DNA of 9,018 nucleotides from Puniceicoccales bacterium (GTDB taxonomy: Bacteria > Verrucomicrobiota > Verrucomicrobiia > Opitutales > JAIRLM01), in contig JAITSI010000048.1 in the NCBI GenBank assembly GCA_031287845.1, positions 1 through 9,018 of the forward strand, read 5' to 3'. The notes beneath the pieces are model-generated. The model had not been told where the DNA came from. It worked only from the letters and a program-made list of their open reading frames with translations, and searched no databases. The first letter of the stretch is position 1; every line of letters starts with the position of its first letter. The translations under genes were made by a program, and so were the position numbers. Positions 5,888-9,018 of this stretch are shown here, piece by piece.

Positions 5888-7453
5888 ATGGCAATGCTCA
5901 TCGGAAGCTCCATGGATGTGCCCGCTAAAGCTTCCAAGAACTACGGAGCAATGGCAACAAATGTGATAGGGGCCACGATATCGGTCGTCACGATCCTGGC
6001 CGTGGTCGGCACGGTGGTGACCGCGCTGCTGGTTTCCTTCGCCTTCCCCTTCCTATGGTCCATCCTGGTCGCCTGCATCTGCACCGCCATCCTCGCCGTA
6101 ATTATCTTTCAGAGCATTGACACGGGGAAAACGCCGGATGCGGGGGTTCCAACCAACGCCAAAGAAGCCAGAACGTGCATTCATTCCCTCGAAAAAATGG
6201 GGCAACACATGAAATTAGCCAATGTCCTGGGGAAACTTGCAAAAAAAATAAATGTCAAACTGAAAAAGAAAGACATCACCGAGCTATGCCAGGCAATCCA
6301 AGCGATTGTGCAATGCCGGAATGCGAATCAGGGGCAAATAAAAACATTGGGAGAGCTGCAGATTGCTCAAAACAATAATCTTTCAAAGAAAAGTTGCAGC
6401 TTTTTCAGTCTCCACGATAGAATCGTGCCAGTTTTTATTGCGGCGCTATTTTTAATTCCAAACTCCAGAATCATCGTGGAAAAGATCTCTCCGTCCCACT
6501 GGATCAAACTCAATGAATTTTGCCGAAATTCGAAGATTTCCCAAAAAACGATTTCCACACCTTGCCCTGCGCCACAAACGGCAACTAACTCTCCAACCGT
6601 GAACAAAATTGCCGCGTCGCCGATCCATAAAATTCGCACTACCACCGGGACCAATGCACGGGATTCCGCATCCGGGATTCCCCTCCCGGAATGGGCAAAG
6701 CGAAGTTTTAAACAAAAAATCAAATCCCATAATCTCCATCCACCGGACGAGCATTCCGATGTTTCTTCCATGGAACTTTGCCAGTCCACTTCTTCGGAGG
6801 ATGCCACAATTTCGGTCGAGCGGAGAAGAGAGATCACGGCGCAATCGGAGAATGAGCCCCTAACTCTGCCGCACTCCGCTTCCCACATGCGCCGGCACCA
6901 TAGCATCGCCACCCTGAAAGAGAAAAATTTTTGCCCTCCCGGGCGGAGCAATTCCACGGTGTCCGACTCTAGTCAAATCCATGTTTTTAGAATATGTCAG
7001 ATACCAGACAATTCAAACTTCGTCCATGCCACCTTCGGCAATGAATCCTATGCGATTTGCAATTACGGCGATTCCGATTCCAATTCCACGGACGAATATT
7101 CGCGGTTTTTAGAACAGGAAAAAGTTGCCACTAAAGACGTTTTCATTGGCCACTATAATGGGGGTCGCCTGCTGCTGAACCTGCTCCCCTATACAAAAAA
7201 CAAAACTCAGAATTCGCAAGGCCCGAAACCACCAACGCTGCTCCCCAGTTCCCAAAGCTCAGGCTCACCAAGCCTGTCCCTCAACGCGCAAGGCTCGAAA
7301 CCATCAACGCTACCCCCCAGTTCCCAAAGCTCAGGCCCACCAAGCCTGTCCCTCAATTCGCAAAGCTCGAACTCATCAACAATGCCCTCCAATTTGCAAA
7401 GCCCGGACTCATCAATTCCGTCCCTCGGTTCACAAGCTTCGCACCCATCATGA
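5888..7453 (+). CDS. Unrecognised protein with paired hydrophobic helices (Inc-like layout) and Ser/Pro repeat tail
   Basis: The 521-residue product matches no family I recognise. Two hydrophobic segments (about 25-50 and 56-75) are joined by a very short turn containing FPF, forming a bilobed membrane hairpin. A Lys-rich helical stretch follows (about 91-160), then a weaker hydrophobic patch (178-191). Residues about 215-440 are hydrophilic and rich in Ser, Thr, Asn and Pro. Residues 442-521 are three 24-residue repeats plus a partial fourth. An N-terminal bilobed hydrophobic hairpin with long soluble tails is the hallmark layout of chlamydial inclusion-membrane (Inc) type III effectors, so a host-directed membrane protein is a reasonable guess; it is not proven. 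Base composition is plainly AT-richer than the flanking genes, suggesting transfer or relaxed selection. ATG 5888 has no good Shine-Dalgarno; ATG 5912 (Met9), preceded by GGAAG at a 4-nt gap, is an equally good start. Confidence 0.65.
   Translation: MAMLIGSSMDVPAKASKNYGAMATNVIGATISVVTILAVVGTVVTALLVSFAFPFLWSILVACICTAILAVIIFQSIDTGKTPDAGVPTNAKEARTCIHSLEKMGQHMKLANVLGKLAKKINVKLKKKDITELCQAIQAIVQCRNANQGQIKTLGELQIAQNNNLSKKSCSFFSLHDRIVPVFIAALFLIPNSRIIVEKISPSHWIKLNEFCRNSKISQKTISTPCPAPQTATNSPTVNKIAASPIHKIRTTTGTNARDSASGIPLPEWAKRSFKQKIKSHNLHPPDEHSDVSSMELCQSTSSEDATISVERRREITAQSENEPLTLPHSASHMRRHHSIATLKEKNFCPPGRSNSTVSDSSQIHVFRICQIPDNSNFVHATFGNESYAICNYGDSDSNSTDEYSRFLEQEKVATKDVFIGHYNGGRLLLNLLPYTKNKTQNSQGPKPPTLLPSSQSSGSPSLSLNAQGSKPSTLPPSSQSSGPPSLSLNSQSSNSSTMPSNLQSPDSSIPSLGSQASHPS
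7211..7450 (+). repeat. 72-bp tandem repeats in the 3' end of the Inc-like gene
   Basis: Three full 72-bp units (7211-7282, 7283-7354, 7355-7426) and one third of a fourth (7427-7450) encode 24-residue blocks, each made of two related 12-residue halves. Protein halves include NSQGPKPPTLLP, SSQSSGSPSLSL, NAQGSKPSTLPP and SSQSSGPPSLSL. Units 1 and 2 are nearly identical, whereas unit 3 has diverged. The period is a multiple of three, so copy-number change alters protein length without frameshift. The repeat ends flush with the stop codon. Confidence 0.9.
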
Positions 7454-7542
7454 TTCCGCAACTACGAACAGGACTCACTAATGAATACCTTCACGATAAA
7501 AAAGAAGGAGAATGAATAGCGAAGCGCAACCGGTTCAACGGC

Positions 7543-7620
7543 CTCTCCTCCAAGTGGAATACTGCCCATTGAAGAGCGCATTCCCTTCTCCATAAAATGC
7601 TACACGGCAAGCAACGGGCC
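7543..7620. repeat. Dispersed direct repeat R1, left copy
   Basis: This 78-bp block recurs at 8941-9018 in the same orientation with 8 mismatches. The last 43 bases (7578-7620 and 8976-9018) are identical. It runs straight into block R2 at 7621, so R1 and R2 together may be one composite element. It contains no transposase and no clear terminal inverted repeats. Confidence 0.9.
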
Positions 7621-7677
7621 GGGGGAGGCGAAGCTGGGGGCAGAGCCCCCAAATGGGCCTGGCCGGCCCTCGAGGCC
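7621..7677. repeat. GC-rich hairpin repeat R2, left copy
   Basis: This 57-bp block matches 8675-8731 with only three mismatches. It contains a perfect 7-bp hairpin, TGGGGGC (7635-7641), loop AGA, GCCCCCA (7645-7651), followed by the palindrome GGCCGGCC (7661-7668) and CCTCGAGG (7668-7675). The structure is that of an intergenic REP-like element. It begins exactly where R1 ends. Confidence 0.85.
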
Positions 7678-7710
7678 TCAAAATAGGTTCGCAGTTGGCG
7701 GCGGTCTGGA

Positions 7711-7715
7711 AAGGA
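7711..7715 (+). promoter_or_regulatory. Ribosome binding site that decides the LysM start
   Basis: AAGGA (7711-7715) lies 8 nt before ATG 7724, a normal spacing. The in-frame ATG at 7715 would overlap this motif and have the GGAAAGG run directly against it, so 7724 is preferred. Confidence 0.55.
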
Positions 7716-7723
7716 TGGATGCC

Positions 7724-8461
7724 ATGCTGCACCGGCAGTGGTTTTGGCGACTTTTGCCCGGGACCCTGCTGCTTTGCCTGGCCGTTGGCTGTGGCCGGAG
7801 CGAGGATCCATCCTACGCCCGTGGCCAGCGCTACCTGCGCCAGGGGAAACAGGACCTTGCCCTCCGCTGCTTCCTCGTCGCCGCCCAGCGCGGTTCCCGC
7901 CACGCCGGGGAGGCCCACCTGGAATGCGCAGAAATCTACCTCAGCGGCGAACGGGATCCCCTCACCGCCATCTACCACTACCGCCAGTACCTGCGCCATA
8001 GCCCCAGCGACCGCCAGGCTGCCCTGGTGCGCCAGCGCATCGAGACCGCGGAAAAGGCCTTTTTGGAACAGATTCCCCTGCTGCGCCAGCGGACCCGGGA
8101 AAATCAGGCCGACCTGCTCCGCACCCTGCGCCTGCTGCAGGAGGAAAATGCCAAGCTGAAGCAGCGGCAAATCGCACTGCTAGCGCACCTGCGCCAGCTG
8201 CGGGAGCGGCTGGAGGTGAAGGAAAAGGCAGCGGCGGAGGAGAGACCTGGCGGCGGCGGGATGGAAACGCCGGCGGCGCGCACGGGGGGAGGGACCTACG
8301 CCGTTGCCAAGGGGGATACCCTGTCCGCCATCAGCCTAAAGGTCTATGGGACGGCCAACCGCTGGCGAGAAATCTACGAGGCCAATCGCAGCGAACTGCC
8401 CACGCCCGCCCGGCTGCGCGTTGGCCAGCAGCTTGTCATTCCCGCGGAACCATCTCCCTAG
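7724..8461 (+). CDS. LysM-domain lipoprotein with TPR-like region and coiled coil
   Basis: The product has 245 residues. The N terminus MLHRQWFWRLLPGTLLLCLAVGC is a lipoprotein signal peptide ending in AVGC, so Cys23 should be lipidated; the protein would sit in the periplasm or on the outer membrane's inner face. Residues about 31-107 read as TPR/Sel1-like helix pairs (ARGQRYLRQGKQDLALRCF, then AHLECAEIYL and AIYHYRQYLRHSPSD). Residues about 107-173 are heptad-like and charged, a likely coiled coil (ADLLRTLRLLQEENAKLKQR). A Gly/Pro/Ala linker leads to a C-terminal LysM domain at about 191-240, with TYAVAKGDTLSAISLKVYG and LRVGQQLVIP. LysM binds GlcNAc-containing glycans such as peptidoglycan, so the protein probably tethers an envelope complex to the wall. 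No catalytic domain is present. An alternative start at ATG 7715 adds three residues. It is flanked on both sides by copies of the same repeats. Confidence 0.88.
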   Translation: MLHRQWFWRLLPGTLLLCLAVGCGRSEDPSYARGQRYLRQGKQDLALRCFLVAAQRGSRHAGEAHLECAEIYLSGERDPLTAIYHYRQYLRHSPSDRQAALVRQRIETAEKAFLEQIPLLRQRTRENQADLLRTLRLLQEENAKLKQRQIALLAHLRQLRERLEVKEKAAAEERPGGGGMETPAARTGGGTYAVAKGDTLSAISLKVYGTANRWREIYEANRSELPTPARLRVGQQLVIPAEPSP

Positions 8462-8500
8462 GTCAAGACCCGCAAACCCGGTCCGCCGGTTGGCGATGGG

Positions 8501-8731
8501 GCTGCGCCCCCTCTGTCACCCCCCTCCACGGAGTGTCGCTGCATCGACACCTGGGGAAAGCAGAGCACGGCGGAGCTGGAGGCAGAGCCCCCAACCGGGC
8601 CAGGAGGTCGCAAAGGAGGCTGCCGCGCCCCTTTGCCAATCCCCCTCCCACGGAGTGCCGCAGCATCGATAGTTGGGGGAAGCGAAGCTGGGGGCAAAGC
8701 CCCCAAATGGGCCCGGCCGGCCCTCGAGGCC
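8501..8731. repeat. Imperfect tandem pair of about 115-bp hairpin repeats containing R2 copies
   Basis: Unit 1 (8501-8618) and unit 2 (8619-8731) share an ordered set of blocks: a GCTGC and C-rich start, ACGGAGTG, CATCGA, a G-rich run, and the hairpin GGGGC/GCCCCCA with a short A/G loop. Unit 2 ends in the clean R2 copy 8675-8731, with hairpin arms TGGGGGC (8689-8695) and GCCCCCA (8699-8705). Unit 1 is more degraded; its hairpin arm reads TGGAGGC. Unit 1 also has a perfect 6-bp stem, GTGTCG (8533-8538) with CGACAC (8545-8550). The two units look like copies of different age. Confidence 0.7.
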
Positions 8732-8940
8732 CCCTCGCTTCGCTCGGGACGCCGGCCGGACGGGCGCTACGGACGGTTCCATCCAAGGCTGGCGGGCCGG
8801 CCCAACCCCAGGAGATGATGTAATAAGGTGCTGGGCGATGCTTCTGCTACCGCAGCGCGCAGGTCGCCCCGCGTGGCCTTTTTTCCATCAGGGCCGGCCC
8901 GCGGCACTGCCCGCTCCGCCGGACAGCGCCCGTGAACGCC

Positions 8941-9018
8941 CCTTCCCCCAAGTAGAATACTGTCCATTTAAGAAAGCATTCCCTTCTCCATAAAATGCTA
9001 CACGGCAAGCAACGGGCC
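8941..9018. repeat. Dispersed direct repeat R1, right copy (reaches window edge)
   Basis: This is the second copy of the 78-bp block at 7543-7620, in the same orientation, 1398 bp downstream. The window stops exactly at the base where R2 begins in the left copy, so R2 may follow just outside. Both copies are open in a matching frame that ends at a shared TAA, coding VEYCP and AFPSP; this may be chance. Confidence 0.9.

Larger units (their letters stand above)
7454..7723. other. Intergenic stretch before the LysM gene, mostly dispersed repeats
   Basis: These bases hold the two adjoining repeat blocks listed separately (7543-7677) and the ribosome site of the LysM gene. Two tiny ORFs are present (ATG 7481, 12 codons; ATG 7512, 27 codons). 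The second has AAGGAG only 1 nt before its ATG, and its 3' half falls in the repeat; neither is called as a gene. No terminator is evident after the Inc-like gene. Confidence 0.5.
8462..9018. other. Non-coding repeat region after the LysM gene
   Basis: No credible gene is seen in 557 bases. ORFs on both strands here have Arg/Pro/Gly-rich shadow sequence and merely translate the repeats. Contents: a short hairpin GGGGC/GCCCC (8498-8510), which is not followed by a T-run; a tandem pair of about 115 bp (8501-8731); a GC-rich stretch with CTCGCTTCGCTCGGG (8734-8748); and repeat R1 at the right edge. The stretch 8750-8940 shows no structure I can interpret. Confidence 0.6.

Noticed and set aside
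6367..6957. Minus-strand ORF of 196 codons inside the Inc-like gene
   Set aside because: No ribosome site or motif, and the plus frame is much longer with organised membrane segments and in-frame repeats.
7535..8170. Minus-strand ORF of 211 codons opposite the LysM gene
   Set aside because: Shadow of the LysM lipoprotein, which has a signal peptide, coiled coil and a full LysM motif; the minus frame also runs into the repeats.
8498..8510. Rho-independent terminator of the LysM gene
   Set aside because: The 5-bp GGGGC/GCCCC stem is short and is not followed by a T-run.
8458..8823. Several ORFs on both strands in the region after the LysM gene
   Set aside because: They merely translate the GC-rich hairpin repeats; similar strings recur in each copy and show no domain.
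7543..9018. Composite transposon or integron cassette with attC-like site
   Set aside because: No transposase or integrase is present, R1 has no terminal inverted repeats, and no attC core triplets are seen. Only direct repeats are supported.

Overview
This window looks like part of a chromosome from a GC-rich, Gram-negative member of the Verrucomicrobiota. The best evidence is the 925-residue minus-strand protein at 2777-5554, which carries the conserved C-terminal motifs of 'Verru_Chthon cassette protein A', a family known from Verrucomicrobia. Two lipoproteins with lipoboxes point to an envelope with lipoprotein sorting. No rRNA, tRNA, CRISPR array, transposase, integrase or phage gene was seen.

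Layout from left to right. (1) 2-100: the last 32 residues of a plus-strand gene that starts before the window. (2) 101-448: non-coding, holding twelve perfect copies of the octamer TTTGTCCG (158-253), an inverted repeat from which the array seems to have grown, and a candidate promoter placed almost directly on the next start codon. (3) 449-1330, plus: a lipoprotein with an IPT/TIG (Ig-like) domain. (4) 1294-2694, minus: a nucleotide-sugar (UDP-glucose type) dehydrogenase whose 3' end overlaps the lipoprotein gene tail to tail by 37 bp. (5) 2777-5554, minus: the Verru_Chthon A-like protein, upstream of the dehydrogenase on the same strand with an 82-bp gap, so the two may be co-transcribed. 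(6) 5555-5887: a divergent intergenic region with an AT-rich palindrome and two GC-richer dyads. (7) 5888-7453, plus: an unrecognised, visibly AT-richer gene. Its protein has a paired hydrophobic hairpin near the N terminus, a long hydrophilic Ser/Asn/Thr-rich body and a C-terminal tail of 12/24-residue repeats. The layout recalls chlamydial inclusion-membrane (Inc) proteins, but there is no sequence-level proof. (8) 7454-7723: a composite intergenic repeat. (9) 7724-8461, plus: a lipoprotein with a TPR/Sel1-like helical region, a coiled coil and a C-terminal LysM domain. (10) 8462-9018: non-coding, GC-rich hairpin repeats, ending in a second copy of the repeat that precedes the LysM gene.

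Functionally the window is mostly cell-envelope: a surface Ig-like lipoprotein, a sugar-acid precursor enzyme for polysaccharide, a pseudopilin-like anchored Verru_Chthon protein, a LysM peptidoglycan-binding lipoprotein and a candidate membrane or secreted protein. The most interesting points are the octamer array upstream of the surface lipoprotein (candidate phase-variation switch), the Inc-like gene with its dyad-rich upstream region, and the direct repeats that bracket the LysM gene. Every functional statement rests on reading motifs by eye; no database search was possible.
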